NCBI GenBank assembly: GCA_934511465.1
Contig: CAKSWG010000007.1
Location: forward strand, 8,536-72,535
Reading direction: 5' to 3'
Length of the DNA stretch: 64,000 nucleotides
Origin: an uncultured Faecalibacterium sp.
GTDB taxonomy: Bacteria > Bacillota > Clostridia > Oscillospirales > Ruminococcaceae
Below are positions 1 through 8,830 of this stretch, in pieces. Both the position numbers and the translations under genes were made by a program. The notes beneath the pieces are model-generated. The model had not been told where the DNA came from, searched no databases, and worked only from the letters and a program-made list of their open reading frames with translations. Position 1 is the first letter of the stretch. The number at the start of each line of letters is the position of its first letter.

Positions 1-24
1 GTACGATAAAGGAGTGTGTTTTCA

Positions 25-1308
25 ATGGCAAATTATCTTGCAATGAATCGGGATGAACTCACTGCCGAAAAGGCAGCGCTCGAAGCAGAATACAAAAAAT
101 TTCAGGCAAAGGGCCTCAAGCTGAACATGGCCCGCGGCAAGCCCGGCCCTCACCAGATGGACTTGGCCATGGATCTGCTGAAGATGAACGACTACACCAC
201 CGATGCCGGCACCGATGCTCGCAACTACGGCGATCTGGAGGGCCTGCATGAAGCCCGCGTGCTGTTTGCCGATGTGTTCGGCGTGCAGCCCGGTGAGGTG
301 TTCGTGGGCGGCAACTCCAGCTTGCAGCTGATGTATAACCTTGTCAACATTGGCTACGTGTTCGGTTTCCCGGAGTCTCCGTGCCCCTGGTCTCAGGTGG
401 AGAAGCGCAAGTTCCTCTGCCCGGTGCCCGGCTATGACCGTCACTTTGCCATTACCGAGGAGTTTGGGTTTGAACTGATCAGCGTGCCCATGACCCCGGA
501 CGGCCCGGACATGGACGTTGTGGAAAAGCTGGTGGCCGAGGATGCCGACATCAAGGGCATCTGGTGCGTGCCGCAGTATTCCAACCCCGATGGCTACACC
601 TACAGCGATGAGACCATCGAGCGTTTTGCAAAGCTCAAGACTGCTGCGCCGGACTTCAAGATCTTCTGGGACGAGGCCTATATCGTCCATCACCTCACCG
701 ATGAGATCATCGAGACCCCGGTGCTGCTGAACGAGAGCAAGAAGTACGGCAACGAAGACCGTGTGTTCATGTTCACCTCCACCAGCAAGATCACCTTCCC
801 GGGCGCAGGCGTTTCTGCCATTGCATGCAGCGAGAACAGCATGAAGTATATCTGCAAGCGCTTCTCGGTCATGATCATCAGCTACGATAAGATGAACCAG
901 CTGCGCCACGTGCGCTTTTTGAAGAACAAGGAAGGCGTACTGGCTCACATGGCAAAGCACCGCCGTCGTCTGGTGCCCTGCTTTGATGCCGTCAAGACGG
1001 CATTCAAGAACAACCTCGTCCCCTGCGGTGACATTGCCCGCTGGACCAACCCCAAGGGCGGCTACTTCATCAGCCTGTACGTGATGCCCGGCTGCGCAAA
1101 GCGTGTGGCAAACCTGTGCAAGGAGGCGGGCCTGACCCTGACCGGCGCCGGTTCCGCTTATCCGTACCACAAGGACCCCGAGGACTCCCATCTGCGCATT
1201 GCCCCCACTTACCCGAGCCTCGACGAAGTGGAGACCGCATCCGAGCTGCTGTGCATCTGTGTGCGTCTGGCTGTGGTGGAAAAGCTGCTGGCTGACAAGG
1301 CAGACTAA
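25..1308 (+). CDS. PLP-dependent aminotransferase, aspartate-aminotransferase-like (MocR-type class I fold)
   Basis: A 427-residue cytosolic fold-type I aminotransferase that probably moves an amino group between aspartate (or a similar amino acid) and 2-oxoglutarate. The N-terminal MARGKPG block, the SNPDG turn, Asp216/Tyr219 in FWDEAY and the Schiff-base Lys255 in STSKITFPG fit the aspartate aminotransferase-like family typified by corynebacterial AspT. I start at the ATG at 25 because the AAAGGAG at 8-14 is 10 nt upstream; the in-frame GTG at 16 lies almost on the ribosome site. It is a single gene closed by a hairpin at 1325-1364. Substrate is inferred from family only. Confidence 0.88.
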   Translation: MANYLAMNRDELTAEKAALEAEYKKFQAKGLKLNMARGKPGPHQMDLAMDLLKMNDYTTDAGTDARNYGDLEGLHEARVLFADVFGVQPGEVFVGGNSSLQLMYNLVNIGYVFGFPESPCPWSQVEKRKFLCPVPGYDRHFAITEEFGFELISVPMTPDGPDMDVVEKLVAEDADIKGIWCVPQYSNPDGYTYSDETIERFAKLKTAAPDFKIFWDEAYIVHHLTDEIIETPVLLNESKKYGNEDRVFMFTSTSKITFPGAGVSAIACSENSMKYICKRFSVMIISYDKMNQLRHVRFLKNKEGVLAHMAKHRRRLVPCFDAVKTAFKNNLVPCGDIARWTNPKGGYFISLYVMPGCAKRVANLCKEAGLTLTGAGSAYPYHKDPEDSHLRIAPTYPSLDEVETASELLCICVRLAVVEKLLADKAD

Positions 1309-1324
1309 CATTTTTTGATCTTAT

Positions 1325-1364
1325 CTCCTCTGTGCGGCCTGTTTCGGGCCGGCAGGGGAGTTTT
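1325..1364 (+). terminator. Rho-independent terminator after the aminotransferase gene
   Basis: A stem of about 13 pairs (1325-1339 with 1346-1360, two G-U pairs and one bulged G) is followed by TTTT. It lies 16 nt after the stop codon. Confidence 0.6.
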
Positions 1365-1438
1365 ATCGCAGAAAGGCCGGCACGACGGCTGCCCTGCGGA
1401 AATAAGGCCCGCAAAAAGCGGTCCGCACTAGAATACGG

Positions 1439-1465
1439 GCGGCGGTGATCCGTGCCGCCGCTTTT
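1439..1465 (+). promoter_or_regulatory. Hairpin just upstream of the secDF ribosome-binding site
   Basis: GCGGCGG (1439-1445) pairs perfectly with CCGCCGC (1455-1461) and is followed by TTTT, then the GGAGG that serves secDF. It has the form of a short terminator or attenuator in the leader. A TAGAAT -10-like box sits at about 1428. No ligand class is recognised. Confidence 0.35.
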
Positions 1466-1482
1466 GGAGGTTCCCTGAATTT

Positions 1483-3819
1483 ATGAAAACGAAAGGCAAA
1501 GCATGGCATCTTGTGGCCGCAGTGCTGTTGATTGCAGTGTTCGTTTACACGGCTTTCTTCGGCGTGTACGCCAAGTACGGCGATACGACCACGACCTACA
1601 TCAAGGGCGCAAAGGATATCCGCTTCGGTGTGGATATCAAAGGCGGCGTCAACGTCACCTTTGTGCCGTCGGATGGCTACGATGCCACCGAAGAACAGCT
1701 GGAAGCAGCCCAGCTCGTCATTGAGAACCGTCTCGTGGCGCTGAATGTGACCGATTATGAGTTGTATGTGGACAACAACTCCGATAGCCTGATCCTCGAG
1801 TTCCCGTGGCAGTCCGGTGAAACCGATTTTGACCCGGAAGCCGCCATTGACGAAATTGGCACCACAGCATACCTTACGTTCCGCGAGGGTAGCAGCGCCG
1901 ATGGGGAGCTGATCCTGGACGGTTCCATGATCGAGAGCGCCGCAGCCCAGTATGGCCCGGTGACCAGCGGCGGTGCTTCGGAGTATTTCGTCTCGCTCAA
2001 GTTTACCGACGACGGTGCCAAGGCCTTTGGCGATGCCACCACAAAACTGGCCGCCTCCAATGGCACCATCAGCATCTGGCTGGACGATGAGAACGTGAGC
2101 ACCGCAACGGTGAACACCGCCATCACCGATGGCTCGGCCATCATCACCAGCTCCGCTTCCAATCCCTTTACGCAGGAACAGGTCATCAAGATGGCACGCC
2201 AGATCAACTCCGGTGCGCTGCCTTTTGCACTGACCGTGGACAGCTACTCCACAGTCAGCCCCAGTCTGGGCGAGAACAGCCTCGGCGCTATGGTGCTGGC
2301 CGGTCTGATCGCCTTTGCACTGATCGTGGTGTTTATGACCGTGCTGTACCGTCTGCCGGGCTTTTTGGCCTGCATCGCGCTGGCCGGTCAGGTAGCGGCA
2401 ACGCTGGCCTTTGTGTCCGGCTATTTCCCGGTGTTTGAAAGCTTCACCCTGACCCTGCCCGGCATTGCCGGTATCATTCTGGCCATCGGCATGGGCGTGG
2501 ATGCCAACGTCATCACCGCTGAGCGCATCAAGGAAGAACTGAAAAACGGCAAGTCTCTGGACGGCGCTCTCAAGAGCGGCTTTGCCCGCGGCCTGACGCC
2601 CATCATTGATGGCAATGTGACCATCGTGATCGTGGCGGTCGTGCTGATGGGTGCCTTCGGCCCCTCGGACGGCCTGTTTGCCAAGGCATTGCACTTTGTG
2701 TTCTTTGCCTTTGGCCCGTCTACCGCAGGCACCATTTACGCTTTTGGTTACACACTGCTTACCGGCGTGCTGCTGAACTTTGTGTTCGGCGTGTTCGCCA
2801 CCCGCGTCATGATCCGCGGCGCAGCGGCCATCAAGGCCCTGCGTGACCCGTGGCTCTACGGTGCAGAGAAGCCCGGCAAGGAGAAGGCAGAGAAGAAGCC
2901 CATTGATTTTGTGGGTCTGCGCAAGCGCTTCCTGACCATTTCCGCTTGCCTGATGGCAGCCATCGTGCTGTGTGCTGTGGTGCTGGGCGTCCATCTGGAT
3001 ACCGAGTTCACCGGCGGTGCCATGATCACCCTGAGCTACGAGGGCAGCTTTTCCACTGCCGATGTGCAAAAGATAGCTTCTTCTGCACTGGGCAGCACCG
3101 GCCTGACCTTGCAGACCGGCGAGAACGTAGCCACCGGCGACCAGACCCTGAAAATTTCTATGCCCGGCACCGAGACCGTGACCACCGAACAGGTGGCCGG
3201 CCTGCTGGACAGCCTGAACGAGAGCTATCCGGAAAACAACTTTGAGCAGCTGTCTCTCAGCAATGTCAGCGCCGCCATGGGCACCAAATTCTTGCAGAAG
3301 AGCTTGGTGGCAGTGGTGTTTGCACTGGTGCTGATCCTGCTGTATATCGCCCTGCGTTTTAAGAACATCGGCGGCCTGACCGGCGGCATGATGGCCGTGC
3401 TGGCACTGGTAAACGACCTGATGGTGGTGTTTGGTACCTTTGTGCTGCTGCGCAGCCCGCTGGACGGCAACTTCATTGCCGCCATGCTTACCATTCTGGG
3501 CTATTCCATCAACGATACCGTTGTTGTGTACGACCGTATCCGCGAGAACCGTGCCCTCATGGGCAAAAAGGCCGGCTTTGAAGAGCTGGTGAACCACTCG
3601 GTGAACCAGTCCGCCCGCCGCACCCTGATCACCACCATCACCACTGTGATGGCGCTGGGTGTCATGTGCATCGTGGCAAAGCTGTATGGTCTGGACAGTA
3701 TCTTCACCTTTGCGTTCCCGCTGATGATGGGCATGGTCAGCGGCGTGTACACTTCGCTGTGTGTTTCCACCTCTGCGTGGATGCTGTGGAGCGAGCGCAA
3801 GCCCAAAAAGAAGGCATAA
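1483..3819 (+). CDS. secDF: Fused protein translocase SecD-SecF
   Basis: A 778-residue SecD-SecF fusion, the RND-like membrane partner of SecYEG that uses the proton gradient to pull proteins across the membrane. An N-terminal membrane segment and the DIKGGVNVTF block near residue 55 open the SecD half. The GMGVDANVITAERIKEEL segment lies near residue 335. A charged Lys/Glu linker near residue 460 joins the SecF half, which has TEFTGGA and the SecF signature GYSINDTVVVYDRIRENR near 675. Fused SecDF is common in Firmicutes. The start is ATG with GGAGG about 12 nt upstream. Single gene preceding nrdR. Confidence 0.95.
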   Translation: MKTKGKAWHLVAAVLLIAVFVYTAFFGVYAKYGDTTTTYIKGAKDIRFGVDIKGGVNVTFVPSDGYDATEEQLEAAQLVIENRLVALNVTDYELYVDNNSDSLILEFPWQSGETDFDPEAAIDEIGTTAYLTFREGSSADGELILDGSMIESAAAQYGPVTSGGASEYFVSLKFTDDGAKAFGDATTKLAASNGTISIWLDDENVSTATVNTAITDGSAIITSSASNPFTQEQVIKMARQINSGALPFALTVDSYSTVSPSLGENSLGAMVLAGLIAFALIVVFMTVLYRLPGFLACIALAGQVAATLAFVSGYFPVFESFTLTLPGIAGIILAIGMGVDANVITAERIKEELKNGKSLDGALKSGFARGLTPIIDGNVTIVIVAVVLMGAFGPSDGLFAKALHFVFFAFGPSTAGTIYAFGYTLLTGVLLNFVFGVFATRVMIRGAAAIKALRDPWLYGAEKPGKEKAEKKPIDFVGLRKRFLTISACLMAAIVLCAVVLGVHLDTEFTGGAMITLSYEGSFSTADVQKIASSALGSTGLTLQTGENVATGDQTLKISMPGTETVTTEQVAGLLDSLNESYPENNFEQLSLSNVSAAMGTKFLQKSLVAVVFALVLILLYIALRFKNIGGLTGGMMAVLALVNDLMVVFGTFVLLRSPLDGNFIAAMLTILGYSINDTVVVYDRIRENRALMGKKAGFEELVNHSVNQSARRTLITTITTVMALGVMCIVAKLYGLDSIFTFAFPLMMGMVSGVYTSLCVSTSAWMLWSERKPKKKA

Positions 3820-3901
3820 ATAAAAAGGCACCGGTGCTGTTATGGTACGCTGGTGCAGTTCATTCTCCGGCAGGGCCGGCAGATGACAGGAGGAACAGAC
3901 C

Positions 3902-4372
3902 ATGAAATGTCCCTATTGCGGAGCCGAGGAATCTAAGGTGATCGACTCCCGTCCCACGGAGGACAACGAGCGCATCCGCCGCCGCCGCGAATGCCTGAGC
4001 TGCCATACGCGTTTTACGACTTACGAGGTCGTGGAGACGGTTCCGCTGGTGGTCATTAAAAAGGACAGCTCCCGTGAGCCGTTCGACCGGCAGAAGCTGC
4101 TCAACGCCATGGTGCGGGCCTGCGCAAAGCGTCCGGTGAGCTACGAATCGTTGGAGCGCGCGGTCAGCAGCATCGAGCAGACGCTGCTCAGCTCCTATGA
4201 CCGGGAGATCCCCAGTGTGCGCATTGGCGAATTGACCATGCAGGAACTGAAAAAGATCGACGAGGTGGCCTATGTGCGCTTTGCTTCGGTCTACCGCCAG
4301 TTTGCGGATGTGGAGAGCTTTTTCAACGAGCTCAAAAAGCTGATGGGCGACCGCAAGGACCCGCAGGAATAA
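3902..4372 (+). CDS. nrdR: Transcriptional repressor NrdR
   Basis: A 156-residue regulator that represses ribonucleotide reductase genes when its ATP-cone binds ATP/dATP. The N-terminal zinc ribbon uses Cys3, Cys6, Cys31 and Cys34 around the conserved VIDSRP and RRRREC segments. The ATP-cone domain follows from about residue 48 (VVIKKDSSREPFDRQKL). Length equals the family norm. AGGAGG lies about 10 nt before the ATG. No ribonucleotide reductase gene lies in the window, so its targets are elsewhere. Confidence 0.96.
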   Translation: MKCPYCGAEESKVIDSRPTEDNERIRRRRECLSCHTRFTTYEVVETVPLVVIKKDSSREPFDRQKLLNAMVRACAKRPVSYESLERAVSSIEQTLLSSYDREIPSVRIGELTMQELKKIDEVAYVRFASVYRQFADVESFFNELKKLMGDRKDPQE

Positions 4373-4383
4373 CCGCGAAACAG

Positions 4384-4427
4384 GGCACCACTTTTTGCCG
4401 GGAAGGGCAGGGAGCGGTGCCTTTTTA
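4384..4427 (+). terminator. Terminator after nrdR
   Basis: GGCACC (4384-4389) pairs with GGTGCC (4416-4421), with an inner TGCC/GGCA stem, followed by TTTTTA. It separates nrdR from the convergent DUF4363 gene. Confidence 0.55.
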
Positions 4428-4429
4428 TG

Positions 4430-4798
4430 TCACACCAGCCGTTGTGAGAGCCATTCCAGCGTTTCCACTTGCACCTGTGCCCGGCGCAGTTCGCCAAACG
4501 CTTCCTCCGGAGCATTCATTTCCAGATGGCCGTCTGCGGCGCGCAGGGCAGCTTCCAACTCGGTAAAATCGGCGGTGCGCAGCAGGTGGTTCATTTTGGT
4601 GCGCATCTGGTCGCACCGGTCTGCACCCTCGGCAAGGGCTTGCCGGGCAGCGGAGTAATCGGCGCTGCGGATGGCCTCAGCGGCTGTGTCAAGGTCGGCC
4701 GAGATCACGTCCGCAAAGCGCTGCACCTTCCAGCTGCTGTAAAATGCTACACCCAGCAGCACGGCCACGATCGCGATACACGCATAGATCCGCTTCAT
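4430..4798 (-). CDS. DUF4363 family small membrane-anchored protein
   Basis: A 122-residue protein with one N-terminal membrane segment (about residues 4-20) and a remaining helical, charged domain rich in Ala, Glu and Leu. It resembles DUF4363 proteins, which are typically encoded next to DUF421 (YetF-like) genes in Clostridia, exactly as here. The two genes are separated by 9 nt on the minus strand and form an operon. The domain probably faces the outside of the membrane. The function is unknown. Confidence 0.65.
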   Translation of the reverse strand: MKRIYACIAIVAVLLGVAFYSSWKVQRFADVISADLDTAAEAIRSADYSAARQALAEGADRCDQMRTKMNHLLRTADFTELEAALRAADGHLEMNAPEEAFGELRRAQVQVETLEWLSQRLV

Positions 4799-4807
4799 CG
4801 GTTCACC

Positions 4808-5500
4808 TCAATGGGAGCTGCCGGTGTGGCGGCTCTCTTTTTTTAGCAAAAAATAGTCCTCGGTCTCGTTGCCGATCAGCAGCAAGATCTCCTCTGGCAG
4901 CAGGGTGTTGGCCTGTGCCGTGCGTTCCAGCCATACGCGGTCCTTGCCGCACCAGCGCAGGTTGTCTTCCAATATCTGTCCGTCCAGCACAAAGGGGATG
5001 GTGGCGTTGGTGTGTTCCACCTTCAGCTGCAAATCGGCAAGACGGGCAGGCTCCTTCTCTGGCCGCAAAGCTGCCGAGAGGGTGCCGTTGGTCTCGATCA
5101 CCGCATACGAAACTTCCCGCGGGTCAAAAATGTTTTTGCCGCGCAGCGCTTCCATCAGGTCTGCCGTGGTCAGACGCAGCATCCGCAGGGCGTTCTGGTC
5201 GATCTGGCCGTCCAAGATCACGGTTTTGGGCCTGCCGGAGAGAAAATTGAAAAATTTCTGGCTGCGGAAACTCAGCACAGAGCCCAACAGCTCCAGCGCT
5301 GCGATCAGAAAAAGCGGGATCAGGCTGGAGGTGATGGGCACCTCCTCCGATTCAATGGAGATGGACGCCAGATTGGAGATAAGAATGGTGGAAACCAGTT
5401 CCTCGGGTTGCAGCTCGCCCAGCTGGCGTTTGCCCATGAGCCGCATGGCAAACAGAACACATAGATAAATGATGATGGTACGGCAGATCAGAAGCTTCAA
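4808..5500 (-). CDS. DUF421 (YetF-like) membrane protein
   Basis: A 230-residue protein with three N-terminal hydrophobic segments, the conserved MGKRQLGELQPEELVSTILI region and a soluble C-terminal domain, as in YetF/YdfR-type proteins. In Bacillus, members of this family have been linked to the spore and to membrane homeostasis; the molecular activity is not settled. I choose the TTG at 5500 because AGGAGG (complement of 5510-5515) is 9 nt upstream. An upstream extension of the frame would run into the divergent gerA gene. It is first in a two-gene operon with the DUF4363 gene. Confidence 0.8.
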   Translation of the reverse strand: MKLLICRTIIIYLCVLFAMRLMGKRQLGELQPEELVSTILISNLASISIESEEVPITSSLIPLFLIAALELLGSVLSFRSQKFFNFLSGRPKTVILDGQIDQNALRMLRLTTADLMEALRGKNIFDPREVSYAVIETNGTLSAALRPEKEPARLADLQLKVEHTNATIPFVLDGQILEDNLRWCGKDRVWLERTAQANTLLPEEILLLIGNETEDYFLLKKESRHTGSSH

Positions 5501-5531
5501 GGTGCAAAACCTCCTGTTGCGTGGTTGCGGG

Positions 5532-5561
5532 GAATGGCAGCGGCCGGAACCGGGCATACTG
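5532..5561 (+). promoter_or_regulatory. Candidate sigma-G-type promoter for the gerA-like operon
   Basis: GAATG at 5532-5536 and CATACTG at 5555-5561 are 18 nt apart. The known forespore sigma-G pattern is GHATR, 17-18 nt, CATnnTA; the match is complete at -35 and one base off at -10. Transcription would start near 5568, leaving only about 15 nt of leader with the AAAGGAG at its 5' end. This is an inference from consensus. Confidence 0.4.
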
Positions 5562-5582
5562 CTGTGCAAAGGAGTGGAAGAG

Positions 5583-7043
5583 ATGCAGCAGCTGACCCAA
5601 AGCCTTACCCAAAACATGGCGGCGCTGGACGGGATGTTCGGCGCTTCTGCGGATTATTATGCCAAAGAAATCACGATTTATCATTGCAAAGGGGCTATCT
5701 TTCTGTTTGACGGCATGGCAAGTCTGGATTCGCTCTGGGCGCTTTTGCTGGACGCTGCCAGCCGTCAGGCGCCGCCGCAGCAGGTGGACCGCTGTTACAC
5801 CGGGCCGCAGGCATACGAGCTGATCCTGCACGGTTCGGCCTTCCCAGCAGAAAGCGCGCCGGTGGAGGATATGGACAATCTGATCAAGCGGCTGACGGCG
5901 GGCATGGCAGTGCTGCTGCTGGACGGCTGCGCAAAAGGCATTGCCTTTTCAGTGCAGGGGCTCAAGTTCCGCTCGGTGGACGAGCCCTCCGGCGAGGGCA
6001 ATCTGCGCGGCTCTCGCGAGGGCTTTGCCGATCTGCTGCGGGTGAACCTGAGCCTTTTGCGGCGGCTCATCCGCACCGAACATCTGGTGCTGGAGGTGGC
6101 GCAGGCCGACACCGAAATGCAGACCGAGTATGCCATCTGCTACTGCAAAAACAAGGCAGACCCCGTCATGGTGCGCCGCGTGCGCAAAACGCTTGCGGCT
6201 GCAAAGCCGGAACTGCTGCTGGATTCCAGTTACTTTGTGCCATGGCTGCTGCCGTGCAAAGTGCGGCTGTTCACGCCGGTAAGCTACACCGAGCGGCCTG
6301 CCGTGGCCGCAGCAAAGCTCTGCGAGGGCAAGATCGTGGTATTGGTCAACGGAAGCCCCTCGGCAATGGTACTTCCGGCCCTCTTCTGCGAAAACTTTGA
6401 GTGTCTGGACGATTATGCCTCCACAGCGGTGTTTTCTTCCTTCCTGCGCATCCTCAAATATGTTTCGTTCTACCTCACGGTGTTTCTGCCGGGCGTGTTC
6501 GTGTGTGTGGCGGTCTACCTGCCGGAGTTGATCCCGCCGCAGCTGCTTTATAAAATTGAAGCTGCCGAAAAGGCAACGCCGCTGCCCTTGTTTGCGGAAA
6601 TGCTGCTGGTGATGCTCATTTTAGAGGTCATTCGGGAGGCAGGCCTGCGGATGCCGCAATCGCTGGGGCACTCGGTGAGTTTGGTGTCGGCCCTCATCAT
6701 CGGAGACGCTGCCATCGCCACCGGGCTTATGAGCACGCCGGTGATCTTTGTGGCCAGCATCACGGCCATTGCGGTGTTCGTTACGCCGTCCCTCTACGAG
6801 CCTGCTACTCTGCTGCGGCTGGGCGTGGTGCTTGCCGCCGGTCTTGCAGGGCCGGTGGGGCTTACAGCGGCATTTTTTGCGTTTCTGCTCAGCCTTTCCG
6901 GCACAGCCTGCCTGAAGGTGCCGTATCTGGCGGCGCACCCGTTCCCGCAGCGGCCTCTGTCGGAAGACGGCGTGCTCCGCCGCAATTACCGTCAGCTTTC
7001 CCGCAAGGGCTTTAACATCTGGCAGAGAAGGGAGGGGCGGTGA
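5583..7043 (+). CDS. Spore germination protein, GerA family (GerAA-like subunit A)
   Basis: A 486-residue inner-membrane subunit of a spore germinant receptor. A soluble N-terminal region of about 280 residues is followed by several membrane segments from about residue 285 (SSFLRILKYVSFYLTVFLPG) and the conserved PxxLLRxG region late in the protein, as in GerAA/SpoVAF-type proteins. AAAGGAG at 5568-5574 decides the ATG at 5583. The stop overlaps the next start (ATGA). Receptor subunits A, B and C normally act together in the spore inner membrane; the germinant cannot be read from sequence. Confidence 0.88.
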   Translation: MQQLTQSLTQNMAALDGMFGASADYYAKEITIYHCKGAIFLFDGMASLDSLWALLLDAASRQAPPQQVDRCYTGPQAYELILHGSAFPAESAPVEDMDNLIKRLTAGMAVLLLDGCAKGIAFSVQGLKFRSVDEPSGEGNLRGSREGFADLLRVNLSLLRRLIRTEHLVLEVAQADTEMQTEYAICYCKNKADPVMVRRVRKTLAAAKPELLLDSSYFVPWLLPCKVRLFTPVSYTERPAVAAAKLCEGKIVVLVNGSPSAMVLPALFCENFECLDDYASTAVFSSFLRILKYVSFYLTVFLPGVFVCVAVYLPELIPPQLLYKIEAAEKATPLPLFAEMLLVMLILEVIREAGLRMPQSLGHSVSLVSALIIGDAAIATGLMSTPVIFVASITAIAVFVTPSLYEPATLLRLGVVLAAGLAGPVGLTAAFFAFLLSLSGTACLKVPYLAAHPFPQRPLSEDGVLRRNYRQLSRKGFNIWQRREGR

Positions 7044-7855
7044 TGCAGAACGCGCAAACAGAAAAAGGTTTTTCGCTCTCGGCCGCTGCGCTCAGCGTGC
7101 TGACGGCTGCGCTGGCCGAGGGGACGCAGGCGGGCGTCTCGGTGCGCGGCATGGTGGTGTATGGCGCGGCGCAGGCGTCACTGCTGACCCTTCTCAGCGC
7201 GGTGCTGTATGCCTGCTGGCAGAAAGCGGGCCCCGCTGCGCAGCAGGCGTGGCTTTTTGCGGCGGGCATCTGGCTGCTGGCCCAGCTCTGCGGCACCGCC
7301 TTGCAGGCGCAAACCGTGTGCAGGCAGGAGTTCCGCTCCATGGCACTGGTAGGCTTGCTGCCGCTGCTGCTTTGGGCAGGCTGGAAAATTGCGCCCGACG
7401 GCTGGAACGCTCCGGCACGGGTGCTGTGGTGGTTTGCAGTGCTGGGCATTCTGGTGGGGCTGGTGGGCACCGCCGGGCAGATGCGTTGGGCACACCTGCT
7501 CACCTCTGACGCCATGCAGCTGGCCCGCTGTCCGCACGCAGCACTGTATGCAGAATATCTGGTGTGGCCCGTGCTGTGCCCGGCGGCAGATCCGCGCCGC
7601 GCGGTGCTTCTGCCGTGGCTGGCCTTTCTGGCGCAGGCAGGCCTTGCAGGTGGCATGTGCCTTGTGTTTGGTGCAACAGCCTATCCGGAGCAGGAGCTGC
7701 TGCGTGCATGGAGTGTGGGCGTGTTTTCACGCATGGATGCAATGCTTTTGCTGCTCTGGCTCACCTGTGCAGTGTTCCGCATCGGCGCGCTTTGCGCAGC
7801 TGTGCGGATGCTGTGGCGGCAGGCATTTCAAGGCAGAAAGGGGGCTGCACAATGA
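7043..7855 (+). CDS. Multi-pass membrane protein in the GerAB position (reduced germinant-receptor subunit B)
   Basis: A 270-residue protein with about eight hydrophobic segments. It lies between GerAA-like and GerAC-like genes with 3-4 nt overlaps at both ends, which is where the permease-like GerAB subunit is expected. It is clearly shorter than the usual GerAB (about 360 residues, ten membrane segments), and family motifs are hard to see. The role is inferred from position and topology. It could be a diverged GerAB or an unrelated membrane protein. Confidence 0.55.
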   Translation: MQNAQTEKGFSLSAAALSVLTAALAEGTQAGVSVRGMVVYGAAQASLLTLLSAVLYACWQKAGPAAQQAWLFAAGIWLLAQLCGTALQAQTVCRQEFRSMALVGLLPLLLWAGWKIAPDGWNAPARVLWWFAVLGILVGLVGTAGQMRWAHLLTSDAMQLARCPHAALYAEYLVWPVLCPAADPRRAVLLPWLAFLAQAGLAGGMCLVFGATAYPEQELLRAWSVGVFSRMDAMLLLLWLTCAVFRIGALCAAVRMLWRQAFQGRKGAAQ

Positions 7856-8823
7856 AGCGGCAAATTCTGCGCCCCCTGTGTACGGGGCTGCTGGTTGGCT
7901 GGTGCCTGCTGTTTTTGCGGTGCGAGACCACCGAAAAAAGCATGGTGCGGGCGGTGTACCTTGCGCAGGCGGGCCCGCAGATCACAGTGGGGCTTTTGTA
8001 TCAGGCACCGGAGGCTTCGGCCGATGCATCGGATGCTTCGGCGGCACTGCAATTGCAGCTGGCAAAGGCCGATACGCTGGAAAAAGCATTGTTTGCAGCA
8101 CAGGATGCGCTGCCGCAGACGGCGGATTACCGCCTGTGCGATTATTTGCTGATCGATAAAACGGCTTCGGCAGAGCTGCTTGCCGCTTACGAAAATACTG
8201 TGCTGCAAAACGGGCAGGGCCGTGCGGCGGCAAAGGTCTGCACGCTGGAAACAGCCGGAGGAATGACCGAAGAGATTCTGGCCGAAACCGAAAACCTGCC
8301 CGACAAACTCCTTGAGAAACTCAAAGCAAGTTCTGCCCGGATGCCGCGGCTCTACCAGCACCGGGAATGGCTGCTTCTGCCGCTGCTTTCCGTGGAGGAT
8401 GGCAAGGTGGCTGCGGCGCAGAACGGTGTGCTCTGGAATGCGGGTGTGTGGCAGGAGCTGGACGCCCCGCAGGCGGAAATGGCATGGCTTTTGCTGGGGC
8501 AGGGCGGTACGCACACCTTTTGGCTGGAGAACGCGCCGGTCACGGTGCGCCGGTGCAGCGTTTCGGCCACAGTGCACGCTGCCTCGGCATTTTTACGGCT
8601 GGACTGCCAGCGCAGCTACGATACGCCGCAGCCCGGGGACGCCCAGTGTGTGCAGCTTGCCCGGCTGTGTACGCAGACTGTTCAGTTTTTCTGGCAGCAG
8701 GGCATCGACCTTGTGTGTTTGCAGCAGCGCAGCACCCTGCAAAACGGTTTGGGCAACGAGACCATTGCAGTAAAAAACGCCTGCCCGCAGTTGCAGGCAG
8801 ACGTGAGGTTTTTAGGAATGTAA
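7852..8823 (+). CDS. Probable Ger(x)C-type germination protein (subunit C)
   Basis: A 323-residue protein with an N-terminal hydrophobic segment ending in FLRC, then a predicted exported domain. GerAC proteins are lipoproteins with a Cys after such a segment, but the residues before this Cys (F-L-R) are a poor lipobox. The region after the Cys (about residues 30-45, AVYLAQAGPQITVGLLYQ) parallels the early GerAC strand pair. Third gene of the operon; its ATG overlaps the stop of the previous gene. The downstream phoR-like gene is convergent, 7 nt away. Moderate confidence from context. Confidence 0.55.
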   Translation: MKRQILRPLCTGLLVGWCLLFLRCETTEKSMVRAVYLAQAGPQITVGLLYQAPEASADASDASAALQLQLAKADTLEKALFAAQDALPQTADYRLCDYLLIDKTASAELLAAYENTVLQNGQGRAAAKVCTLETAGGMTEEILAETENLPDKLLEKLKASSARMPRLYQHREWLLLPLLSVEDGKVAAAQNGVLWNAGVWQELDAPQAEMAWLLLGQGGTHTFWLENAPVTVRRCSVSATVHAASAFLRLDCQRSYDTPQPGDAQCVQLARLCTQTVQFFWQQGIDLVCLQQRSTLQNGLGNETIAVKNACPQLQADVRFLGM

Positions 8824-8830
8824 TTCGGGG

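Noticed and set aside
1363..3903. 846-codon minus-strand frame opposite secDF
   Set aside because: Antisense shadow; low-complexity His/Gln/Gly composition and no family motif.
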